From Weeksella massiliensis (GTDB taxonomy: Bacteria > Bacteroidota > Bacteroidia > Flavobacteriales > Weeksellaceae), in assembly GCA_000751595.1 (NCBI GenBank), contig CCMH01000008.1, positions 81,499-145,498 on the forward strand: DNA of 64,000 nt. The letters are read 5' to 3'. Positions within the stretch are counted from its first letter, which is position 1, and each line of letters begins with the position of its first letter. Under the pieces are notes generated by a model. That model did not search any database. It saw only the letters and a list, made by a program, of their open reading frames with translations, and was not told the origin of the DNA. The translations under genes and the position numbers were made by a program. Positions 56,222 through 64,000 of the stretch are shown here, in pieces.

Positions 56222-59200
56222 ATGAAACGCTATTTAACATTATTATCCTTGTGTTTTGCCACCATGCAAATGATGGCACAAGAAAATTCTAAAGTCAAGG
56301 GAATTGTACAAGATGAAAACGGAAATGCGGTTTCGGGAGCAAGTGTACTCATTACTTCTGATTCGGATACTTCGATTTCGTTTTCTACAACTACCAACAG
56401 CAATGGAGTTTTTGTAGTTGAAGGGTTATTGTCGGATGAAAAATATGACATAGAAATTGATCATTTGCATCATGAGTCGTATTTCATTGATAATTATAAA
56501 GTAAATGCAGGTGATAATAATTCATTATCGGTAAAACTAAATCAAAGTATAGGTTTAGATGCAGTTGTGGTTACTGCTTTGGGAATTAAGCGAGAAGAGA
56601 AAAAATTAGGTTTTGCTCAGCAAACAATTGATTCTGAGTCTCTAAATAATGCAGAAAATAATAATTGGTCGGATGGATTAAAAGGTAAAGTTGCAGGATT
56701 AAATATTATTTCGGCCGGTTCTGGACCTATCAATTCACAAAATATTGTTTTGCGTGGAAATAATTCTACAGAATTGCATAAAAACTATGCATTAATAGTT
56801 ATTGATGGGGTGCCAATGAATCCGGAAATGACATCTTCTGGCAATGATTCGTCTTATATGGGAGCTGATTCACCAATCGACTTCGGAAATGCGATTTCAG
56901 ATCTCAATCCTAATGATATAGAAAGTGTTACGGTTCTCAAAGGACCCTCTGCAGCTGCTTTATATGGTTCTCGTGCTGCTAATGGTGCCATTATGATTAC
57001 GACAAAGTCAGGGAATAAAAATAAAAAACTTGGAATTGATTTTCGTTCTTCGGTAATGGTCGATGTAATCAATCGATGGCCAGATTATCAATACGAATAT
57101 GGACAAGGAACTTTGCAAAAAAACAAAAAAGGAGAGTTTTATTATTCCTATGGTAATTCATCGGATGGTAATTCGACAAGTGCTACAAGTAGTGCTTTCG
57201 GGCCCAAATTCGATGGACAATTATTTTATCAATATGATCCATTTTTACAAGGGCAAGGCGAAGAAAAAACACCTTGGAGACCTTATAAAGACAATAGAAA
57301 ATCGTTTTGGAACACTGGAGTAACCTATACCAATAATGTTTCGATTTCTGGAAGTGGGGAGGAAGGGTCTATGAGAGCTTCTTTCGGGCATGTGAAAAAT
57401 AATTGGATTATGCCCAACACAGGTTTCGATAGCTATACGGCATCCATCAATGCGAATTATAAAGTATCTGATAGGATAAAATTGACTTCAGTTGTAAATT
57501 ACACCAACAAAGTAAGCGATAACATTCCGGGAACTGGTTATAACAACGGTTCGATTGCTTATTTTATGATTTTCCAGAATCCTAATGTTAGTTTAGATTG
57601 GTACAGAGATCGTTGGTATGCTGGCCAAGAGTACATCAGTCAGATCCAACCGTATAGTTCTTATATAGATAATCCGTATGTGATTGCATATGATGCTACA
57701 AATCCTTTTCAGAGCAATCAAATAACCGGTAATATCCAAGCAGACATACAACTTACCTCAAAACTAAATTTCATGTTGCGTTCGGGGGTTAATATGTACA
57801 ACCAATTGAGAGAACAAAACAGACCTCATGATATGAATCGTTGGTTGAACGGACATTATAAAAGGCAAGACATCCAAAAAAGAGAAATTAATACCGACTT
57901 TCTATTTTCTTACCAAGATCGGCTTGGGGAAGATTTTTCTATGAACTTAAATTTTGGTGGAAACAAAAGGGACTACCAATATTTGCGTAAAGATGCACAA
58001 GTAGATGAATTAGTGATTCCGAATGTCTATATGTTATCTAATGGGATGAATAGTCCTATCGTGAAAACGTATGATAAGTACATAAAAGTTAATAGTTTAT
58101 ATGGTTTGATGTCGTTAGGATTTAGAGATCAAGTATTTATTGATATCACTGCCCGAAATGATTGGTCAAGTACTTTGCCCAAAAATAATCGTTCTTACTT
58201 CTATCCATCAATTTCATCAAGCTTTATTTTATCAGATATTTTTAGATTATCCAAACCAATTGATTATCTGAAGTATAGATTATCTTTTGCACAAGTAGGA
58301 AATGACGCAGAACCTTATAGTATCAGTAAATATTATAATGCTAATGACTTTCCAGGATCTTCAACAGCACCAAGAACCTTACACAATTTAGATTTGAAAC
58401 CCGAGATTTCTAAAAGCTGGGAAACCGGAATCGAATTGATGATGTTTCGGAAAAGAGTTGGGTTAGATGTAACTTTTTATCAAACCAATACAGAAAATCA
58501 GATTATCGAAGTACCCACCGATCAGGTTACCGGCTATACTTCTGCGATTATTAATGGAGGAGAAGTACGTAATCGTGGGATAGAAGTTATGTTAAACCTC
58601 AAACCAATCCGTACAGCAAATTTTACATGGCAATTGATTGGGAACTGGGCTATCAACGAAAATAGAATCATTTCACTTACCGATGGTGTAGATGAGAAAC
58701 CTTTGGCTTCTTCTGGTACTGTTAGTGTAATAGGAAAAGTTGGTGGTACAACAACAGCTCTTTATGGATATGGTTTTGTTCGCGATAATCAAGGAAATAT
58801 TGTGTATGAAAATGGTGTTCCAGCTTATCCTAATGAAATAGAATATATAGGTGATGCAGCACCAAAATGGCGAGCTGGGTTAACGAATACTTTTAAGTAT
58901 AAAAATCTAAGTTTAAGTGTTACTCTAGATGGTCAATATGGTGGAATTGTTTACTCACAATCGTATCATAAAATGATGGAGCAAGGAAAACTAAAAGACA
59001 CATTACCAGGACGAGACACAGGATTTATTGTTGGTGATGGTGTTGTACAAAACCCAGACGGAAGTTATTCTCCAAATACCGAGCAGGTGAAAATTACCGA
59101 TTACTATGCAAAATATTATCGTCGTGCAAATGTAGAGTCCAATTCATTTGATGCATCTTACCTCAAATTGCGCGAAGTGAATTTTACGTACAACTTGCCT

Positions 59201-59398
59201 AAAAAACTGATAAAGAAAACAGGTTTGGATAATTTGAGTTTATCCGTATTCGGAAAAAATTTAGCCGTTTGGTCAGACTTTCCATTGTATGACCCAGAAA
59301 CTGCTTCCATAGAGGGGTCTACCATTATACCTGGTGTAGAAATGGGACAAATGCCTTCTACAGCTTCTATCGGATTTACCTTAAAAGCATCATTGTAA
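56222..59398 (+). CDS. SusC/RagA family TonB-linked outer membrane protein
   Basis: 1058 residues. Signal peptide MKRYLTLLSLCFATMQMMAQ; then a carboxypeptidase-regulatory-like domain (VKGIVQDENGNAVSGASVLI), the transition LDAVVVTALGIKREEKKLGF, and the plug (VAGLNIISAGSGP, DGVP, GPSAAALYGSRAANGAIMIT). The rest is a 22-strand barrel rich in aromatic girdles. No N-terminal STN signalling domain is present, although a FecI/FecR pair precedes it. It pairs with the SusD gene 21 bp downstream. Confidence 0.96.
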   Translation: MKRYLTLLSLCFATMQMMAQENSKVKGIVQDENGNAVSGASVLITSDSDTSISFSTTTNSNGVFVVEGLLSDEKYDIEIDHLHHESYFIDNYKVNAGDNNSLSVKLNQSIGLDAVVVTALGIKREEKKLGFAQQTIDSESLNNAENNNWSDGLKGKVAGLNIISAGSGPINSQNIVLRGNNSTELHKNYALIVIDGVPMNPEMTSSGNDSSYMGADSPIDFGNAISDLNPNDIESVTVLKGPSAAALYGSRAANGAIMITTKSGNKNKKLGIDFRSSVMVDVINRWPDYQYEYGQGTLQKNKKGEFYYSYGNSSDGNSTSATSSAFGPKFDGQLFYQYDPFLQGQGEEKTPWRPYKDNRKSFWNTGVTYTNNVSISGSGEEGSMRASFGHVKNNWIMPNTGFDSYTASINANYKVSDRIKLTSVVNYTNKVSDNIPGTGYNNGSIAYFMIFQNPNVSLDWYRDRWYAGQEYISQIQPYSSYIDNPYVIAYDATNPFQSNQITGNIQADIQLTSKLNFMLRSGVNMYNQLREQNRPHDMNRWLNGHYKRQDIQKREINTDFLFSYQDRLGEDFSMNLNFGGNKRDYQYLRKDAQVDELVIPNVYMLSNGMNSPIVKTYDKYIKVNSLYGLMSLGFRDQVFIDITARNDWSSTLPKNNRSYFYPSISSSFILSDIFRLSKPIDYLKYRLSFAQVGNDAEPYSISKYYNANDFPGSSTAPRTLHNLDLKPEISKSWETGIELMMFRKRVGLDVTFYQTNTENQIIEVPTDQVTGYTSAIINGGEVRNRGIEVMLNLKPIRTANFTWQLIGNWAINENRIISLTDGVDEKPLASSGTVSVIGKVGGTTTALYGYGFVRDNQGNIVYENGVPAYPNEIEYIGDAAPKWRAGLTNTFKYKNLSLSVTLDGQYGGIVYSQSYHKMMEQGKLKDTLPGRDTGFIVGDGVVQNPDGSYSPNTEQVKITDYYAKYYRRANVESNSFDASYLKLREVNFTYNLPKKLIKKTGLDNLSLSVFGKNLAVWSDFPLYDPETASIEGSTIIPGVEMGQMPSTASIGFTLKASL

Positions 59399-59419
59399 AA
59401 CTTATCAATTCTATTAAAA

Positions 59420-60862
59420 ATGAAAAATATTTTTGTAAAAATATCATTATTTTCTCTTCTTACTTTAGGGCTTATCGCTTGTACAGAAGATTTTGATCAA
59501 ACCAATATCAACCCTAATTTGGTATCGGAAGTTACTCCGGGCTCGTTAATAAATCCAGTATTGTATAATTTGGCAAGTAATAATGCCACGAAAAATTATG
59601 ATATAACAAGTGCGTTGATGCAGGTGCATATTCCTTTCCCGGACGTAACTGCAGGTGGGGTGCATCGGTATGATATAACAGATGGAACTGGAAATTCTAG
59701 TTGGAATGCAGCTTATCGTTGGTTGACCAATATCAATGAAATGTTGGTTAGAAGTAAAGAACTCAATCAAGCCAATTATGAGGCTATTTCTTTAACCTTG
59801 CGTGCGTATGCTTTTGCTAATTTAACGGATATGTTTGGTGATGTTCCTTTTTCTGAGGCTTTTCGTGCAGAGGAAGGAATTAGTCAAGCGAAATTCGATT
59901 CGCAACAAGAGATTTATCAAACCCTTTTAGCTGACTTAGAAAGAGCGAATTCACTTTATGATCATAAAATTCCTATGCCGTATGTGGCCGATTTATTATT
60001 TGGGAATGATATTACAAAATGGCAAAAATTTACAAATTCTTTGCATCTACGTTTGTTGTTGCGCGTTTCGGATAAGTCAGAAATAAACGCTTTTCCAAAA
60101 ATGTCGAACATCCTCAACAATCCAGAGAAATATCCAGTTATGACTTCTAATCTCGATAATGCGGTTTTGCAAGTTACCGGCGTTTCTCCGAATGTTTCAC
60201 CATGGGCTCGTCCACAAGATTTTAATAATGGAAGAGCAATGGCAGAGTTTTTTATCGATCAATTGGTCGAGTCAAAAGACCCAAGAATTCTGAAAATTGC
60301 AACCCAAGCAAAATCTCTTAGTGATAATAAAGGAATTGGTTTTAAAGGAATTCCTGCTGGATATGATGGGTCGGATGCTTTTGATTTTTCGCCTTCGGGT
60401 TTACTAAGAATACAAGCCGAAGCACCAATGAAAATTACACTATTTACTTACTCTGAAATCGAATTTATCCAAGCAGAATTGGCTTATAAAGGATATTTAA
60501 GTGATGCGGAAAAACATTACCAAAATGGAGTGAAAGCAGCAATAGAATATCTTACAGAAGAGGAAATTCCGGCAGATTATTTCGAGAATGATGCAACTCG
60601 ATATGATGGAACTTTAGAACGAATTATGCTTCAGAAATATTTCTCTTTATACTTTGTAGATTATCAACAGTGGTTCGAGTATAGAAGAACTGGTTTTCCA
60701 ATCTTACCTAAAATTCCTGCTGGTAAAAATAATGGAGTAGTTCCATCGAGATTGTTATATCCTACTTCGGTAAAGATTTATAACAAAGATAATTACGACA
60801 AAGCTGTAGCAGCGATGGGGGGTGATAATATTAATACAAAAGTTTGGTGGCAAACGAAATAA
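59420..60862 (+). CDS. SusD/RagB family nutrient-binding lipoprotein
   Basis: 480 residues; the lid that captures ligand over the SusC barrel. Lipoprotein signal KISLFSLLTLGLIAC, then FDQTNINPNLVSEVTPGSLI, the typical SusD-like_2 start (PF12771-type by recollection). TPR helices follow (WLTNINEMLVRSKELNQANY, LRAYAFANLTDMFGDVPFSE); YQQWFEYRRTGFP and AQLA-like TYSEIEFIQAELAYKG lie in the second half. It is 21 bp after SusC and 12 bp before the phosphoesterase. Confidence 0.93.
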   Translation: MKNIFVKISLFSLLTLGLIACTEDFDQTNINPNLVSEVTPGSLINPVLYNLASNNATKNYDITSALMQVHIPFPDVTAGGVHRYDITDGTGNSSWNAAYRWLTNINEMLVRSKELNQANYEAISLTLRAYAFANLTDMFGDVPFSEAFRAEEGISQAKFDSQQEIYQTLLADLERANSLYDHKIPMPYVADLLFGNDITKWQKFTNSLHLRLLLRVSDKSEINAFPKMSNILNNPEKYPVMTSNLDNAVLQVTGVSPNVSPWARPQDFNNGRAMAEFFIDQLVESKDPRILKIATQAKSLSDNKGIGFKGIPAGYDGSDAFDFSPSGLLRIQAEAPMKITLFTYSEIEFIQAELAYKGYLSDAEKHYQNGVKAAIEYLTEEEIPADYFENDATRYDGTLERIMLQKYFSLYFVDYQQWFEYRRTGFPILPKIPAGKNNGVVPSRLLYPTSVKIYNKDNYDKAVAAMGGDNINTKVWWQTK

Positions 60863-60874
60863 AAATCAAAAAAG

Positions 60875-62461
60875 ATGAAAAAAATATTTTTTAGCATTGC
60901 GGTTATACTAAATCTTCAGCTCAATGCACAACAAATAGTAAAGGGAATTGTTTTCGAAGATAGAAATAACAATGGTCGTTTAGACAAAAAAGAAAAAGGA
61001 GTAGAAAATGTTGCAGTTTCCAATGGTGTAGATGTGGTTCTTACCGATTCTAAAGGAAGTTATACGCTTATGGTAAATGATGATAATCAAGTGTTTGTTA
61101 TCAAACCAAGTCAGTATAAAATTCCAGTAGATACTTATTTTACACCTAAATTTTATCATACCCATAAACCAAACGGTTCTCCGAAAAATTTTAAATATGC
61201 AGGGGTCGAACCAACCAAAAATTTACCAAAGTCAGTAGATTTTCCACTCATTCCAGAAAAGGAAAATTCAACTTTCACAGCGTTTGTTTTTGGTGATCCA
61301 CAAGCATATACCGAAGAAGAGTTAACTTTTTTTCGTAAAGCAATTGTCGATGATGCTTTGCAACATAAAAAAGAGGTTTCTTTTGGGATAAGTTTAGGAG
61401 ATTTGGTAGGAGATGATCTTTCTCTGCAACCAAAATATAAAAAAGTTATGAGTGCTTTGTCTTTACCATGGTATAATGTAATTGGTAACCATGATATGAA
61501 TTATGAGGCAACTGTCGATGAGCTTTCTGATGAAACTTTTGAGAAAAATTTTGGGCCTAGTACTTATGCCTTCAATTACGGAAATGCACATTTTCTAATT
61601 CTTGATAACATTTTGTATCCAAATCCAAGAGGAGGAAAGGGATATTTAGGAGGTTTCAGACAAGATCAATTGGATTTTATAAAAAATGATCTGAAACTAG
61701 TTCCTAAAAATAAACTAATTGTTTTGTCTTTTCATATTCCACTCTTTCTAGAAGGCGAAGATCATTTCGATAAAGAAAGTCGTCAACAATTGCTTGATAT
61801 CTTAAAGGATTTTCCAAACGTATTAATGATGTCCGCACATACACATTATCAAATGCATCAGTTTTATGGTGATGAAAAAGGTTGGGAGGGTACAAAACCT
61901 TTGCATGAATATAACGTCGGAACTACTTCCGGGGATTGGTACTCTGGTGAACTAAATGAATTGGGTGTTCCTGTTTCTACAATGAGAGATGGTACGCCAC
62001 GCGGATACGCTTATTTAACCGTGAAGGATAATCAATACGAATTGGATTATAAAGTGGCAGGAAAACCATTTGATTATAAAATGGAGATTTATGCGCCAAA
62101 AGTTATCGCCAATAAAGGTTGGAATACTTCTTTTGTATTTGCTAATATTTTTATGGGAAGTGAAAAAGATCAAGTAGAAATACGTTTTGGAAACGGAAAA
62201 TGGCAGAAAATGGAAAAAACTCAACAAGAAGATCCTACATTTTATTATCAAGTTCAACGATGGGATACATCTGAAGAATTGCTAATGGGTAGGAGACCAT
62301 CGAATCCGATTAAGAGTTCTCACTTATGGCATATAAAAATACCAAATAAATTGGGTGTCGGGCAACATAGTATAGAAGTTAGGGTAACGGATATGTTCGG
62401 TCGAACCTACACTAATGCAACATCTTACAGAATAGAAGAAAAGAAAGAAATAGCTAAATAA
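60875..62461 (+). CDS. Calcineurin-like phosphoesterase, three-domain (MetallophosN/Metallophos/MetallophosC)
   Basis: 528 residues with a signal peptide (FFSIAVILNLQLNAQ). An N-terminal beta-domain (KGIVFEDRNNNGRLDKKEKG) leads to the metallophosphatase core: VFGDPQAYTEEE, SLGDLVGDD, GNHD in VIGNHDMNY, SFHIPLF and SAHTHYQMHQ. The first metal motif is DxQ in place of DxH. A C-terminal domain (about 370-520) is beta-rich. It probably removes phosphate from a glycan or other ligand brought in by the SusCD pair; the substrate is unknown. Confidence 0.9.
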   Translation: MKKIFFSIAVILNLQLNAQQIVKGIVFEDRNNNGRLDKKEKGVENVAVSNGVDVVLTDSKGSYTLMVNDDNQVFVIKPSQYKIPVDTYFTPKFYHTHKPNGSPKNFKYAGVEPTKNLPKSVDFPLIPEKENSTFTAFVFGDPQAYTEEELTFFRKAIVDDALQHKKEVSFGISLGDLVGDDLSLQPKYKKVMSALSLPWYNVIGNHDMNYEATVDELSDETFEKNFGPSTYAFNYGNAHFLILDNILYPNPRGGKGYLGGFRQDQLDFIKNDLKLVPKNKLIVLSFHIPLFLEGEDHFDKESRQQLLDILKDFPNVLMMSAHTHYQMHQFYGDEKGWEGTKPLHEYNVGTTSGDWYSGELNELGVPVSTMRDGTPRGYAYLTVKDNQYELDYKVAGKPFDYKMEIYAPKVIANKGWNTSFVFANIFMGSEKDQVEIRFGNGKWQKMEKTQQEDPTFYYQVQRWDTSEELLMGRRPSNPIKSSHLWHIKIPNKLGVGQHSIEVRVTDMFGRTYTNATSYRIEEKKEIAK

Positions 62462-62498
62462 AGTATTTAGCCTCATGTGTTGTTAAAGTTATGTATAG

Positions 62499-62531
62499 AA
62501 ACGACAAGTATGTTTTTACTTGTCGTTTTTT
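62499..62531 (+). terminator. Terminator of the SusCD/phosphoesterase locus
   Basis: Perfect 12-bp stem AAACGACAAGTA (62499-62510) / TACTTGTCGTTT (62517-62528), 6-nt loop, then T run. It lies 38 bp past the phosphoesterase stop and isolates the CRISPR array. Confidence 0.9.
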
Positions 62532-62537
62532 ATTGAT

Positions 62538-62570
62538 TTTGCTTGTTTTCTTAGAGTTTAAGTAATATTG
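62538..62570 (+). promoter_or_regulatory. Candidate leader promoter of the CRISPR array
   Basis: TTTG (62538-62541), 21 nt, TAATATTG (62563-62570), one mismatch to TAnnTTTG. It reads rightward into the array 50 bp later. The 62532-62620 stretch is AT-rich and has no gene, so it may be the leader, but the other end of the array is not visible. Confidence 0.4.
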
Positions 62571-62620
62571 TTTTTAAGTAGAATTAGAACGTTTCAGAAA
62601 AAACACATTGCCGGGAGAAA

Positions 62621-64000
62621 GTTGTGAATTGCTTTCAAATTTTTGTAGATTTACTCAGTTGAATTACAACTTTGTCGTAGGTTTGTCGGAGTTGTTATAC
62701 GTTGTGAATTGCTTTCAAATTTTTGTAGATTTACTCAGTTGAATTACAACCAATAACGCCGCCGCCCACTCCATTCTCATGTTGTGAATTGCTTTCAAAT
62801 TTTTGTAGATTTACTCAGTTGAATTACAACATGATTTAGATCGGACCACAGCACATCACGGTTGTGAATTGCTTTCAAATTTTTGTAGATTTACTCAGTT
62901 GAATTACAACAACTAAAGAGTATAGCCTCTGGTATGTTATGTTGTGAATTGCTTTCAAATTTTTGTAGATTTACTCAGTTGAATTACAACTAGGACGTTT
63001 TTTGGATATGAGTGATGACGAGTTGTGAATTGCTTTCAAATTTTTGTAGATTTACTCAATAGAATTACAACTCAACGACGGGATTTTAGACCCAAGAAAG
63101 TGTTGTGAATTCCTTTCAAATTTTTGTAGATTTACTCAATAGAATTACAACTATAGCAATGACAAGCAGGAGGAATATCTAGTTGTGAATTCCTTTCAAA
63201 TTTTTGTAGATTTACTCAATAGAATTACAACTAATGTTGATGGATTTTCTTCAATGCTTGCGTTGTGAATTCCTTTCAAATTTTTGTAGATTTACTCAAT
63301 AGAATTACAACGGCTTATTTAAACATGAAAACTATAACCATGTTGTGAATTCCTTTCAAATTTTTGTAGATTTACTCAATAGAATTACAACTTGTATTTC
63401 TTTTTTGATATCTTCAATCCTGTTGTGAATTCCTTTCAAATTTTTGTAGATTTACTCAATAGAATTACAACTTAAGTATCCATTACCACACTGCAGACGG
63501 TGTTGTGAATTCCTTTCAAATTTTTGTAGATTTACTCAATAGAATTACAACATTAACAGACAAAAAACCTTTGTATGGTCAGTTGTGAATTCCTTTCAAA
63601 TTTTTGTAGATTTACTCAATAGAATTACAACCTCGGTAGTAATACCACGTTTAGAGATTATGTTGTGAATTCCTTTCAAATTTTTGTAGATTTACTCAAT
63701 AGAATTACAACATGAGTTATTTAAGTTTCTTAATGCTAATAGTTGTGAATTCCTTTCAAATTTTTGTAGATTTACTCAATAGAATTACAACTGTCAAAAA
63801 ATGAATTTGATCCTGTGCCTCGTTGTGAATTCCTTTCAAATTTTTGTAGATTTACTCAATAGAATTACAACTTCGGGGAAAATTGGTGGTACAGTGTTTT
63901 CGTTGTGAATTCCTTTCAAATTTTTGTAGATTTACTCAATAGAATTACAACGTTGTAGATTTATCTCTTTGTTTTGATATGGTTGTGAATTCCTTTCAAA
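62621..64000 (+). CRISPR. CRISPR array, 17 complete 50-nt repeats plus a partial one; cas genes not seen
   Basis: Repeats start at 62621, 62701, 62781, 62861, 62941, 63022, and then every 80 bp from 63102 to 63902; a truncated one begins at 63982 at the window edge. Each repeat is 50 nt, beginning GTTGTGAATT and ending GAATTACAAC. Spacers are 30 nt except the fifth (62991-63021), which is 31. Repeats 1-5 are form A; repeats 7-18 are form B, differing at positions 11, 38 and 40; repeat 6 is intermediate. The GTTGT...ACAAC ends pair. The long repeat with 30-nt spacers and the GTTGTGAATT start fit flavobacterial type II-C (Cas9) arrays, but the type rests on the repeat alone. Strand is given for the likely crRNA sense. 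Confidence 0.95.

Noticed and set aside
62644..62650. TTGTAGAT inside the CRISPR repeat, reminiscent of the 3' end of Cas12a repeats
   Set aside because: Cas12a repeats end with this motif and have a pairing TCTAC upstream. Here it lies in the middle of a 50-nt repeat and no TCTAC partner is present.
62621..64000. Array of a Cas13b (type VI-B) system, common in Bacteroidota
   Set aside because: Type VI-B repeats are about 36 nt. These are 50 nt and start like type II-C repeats. No cas13b gene is visible.

Overview
The window looks like chromosome of a member of the Bacteroidota, class Flavobacteriia, probably family Weeksellaceae (Weeksella/Empedobacter-like; the family is an inference). The grounds are AT-rich DNA, Bacteroidetes-type promoters (TTG, about 19-21 nt, TAnnTTTG) in place of sigma-70 boxes, almost no Shine-Dalgarno sites, SusC/SusD proteins, a FecI/FecR pair with a Bacteroidetes-type FecR tail, a fused SecDF, and a long-repeat CRISPR array of the kind found with flavobacterial type II-C systems. 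No tRNA, rRNA, insertion sequence or prophage gene was recognised. Layout. 1-6.5 kb: the 5' end of a YpdA-like reductase gene, then a TetR-controlled TolC/adaptor/RND efflux operon. 6.5-12 kb: a glycerophosphodiester phosphodiesterase pseudogene with two in-frame stops, pnp, rpsO, a gene-free stretch with a GGTT microsatellite, and a compact operon of ECF sigma factor, 59-residue protein and MscS-like channel. 12-22 kb: TolC, HlyD and ABC-2 permease genes running into an ABC-F gene, a lipoprotein, an MsbA-like exporter and a FUSC membrane protein. 22-32.5 kb: a THUMP-like methyltransferase, mutA, a DivIC/FtsB-like gene, udk, a decayed DUF4126 gene, a TesB thioesterase, a nitronate monooxygenase-like enzyme, a MATE pump, an acidic protein, an acyl-CoA synthetase and a zinc metallopeptidase. 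32.5-41 kb: a GNAT-like protein, an XRE regulator with a striking operator/promoter region, an M14 peptidase, a thioredoxin-like lipoprotein, DUF4230, SIMPL, thiamine pyrophosphokinase, cobalamin adenosyltransferase, an MFS transporter and a DUF6929-like protein. 41-54 kb: secDF, tatA, a PAP2 phosphatase, cydAB, lysS, two tandem paralogous secreted proteins, an SDR and a FecCD-type ABC importer without a binding protein. 54-62.5 kb: a FecI-FecR-SusC-SusD-phosphoesterase locus. 62.6-64 kb: a CRISPR array of 17 complete 50-nt repeats plus a partial one, running off the right edge; no cas gene is visible. How the genes work together. Most of the window is housekeeping and envelope biology: three efflux or export systems, Sec and Tat secretion, a bd-type oxidase and lipid/CoA metabolism. 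MutA, the adenosyltransferase and possibly the FecCD importer share a cobalamin theme. The FecI-to-phosphoesterase locus looks like an outer-membrane uptake system coupled to dephosphorylation. The points I find most worth a second look are the CRISPR array (three-position repeat drift with an intermediate repeat, promoter-like boxes inside each repeat, one spacer carrying repeat-like sequence), the XRE operator cluster, the sigma/59-aa/MscS operon, and the two pseudogenes.
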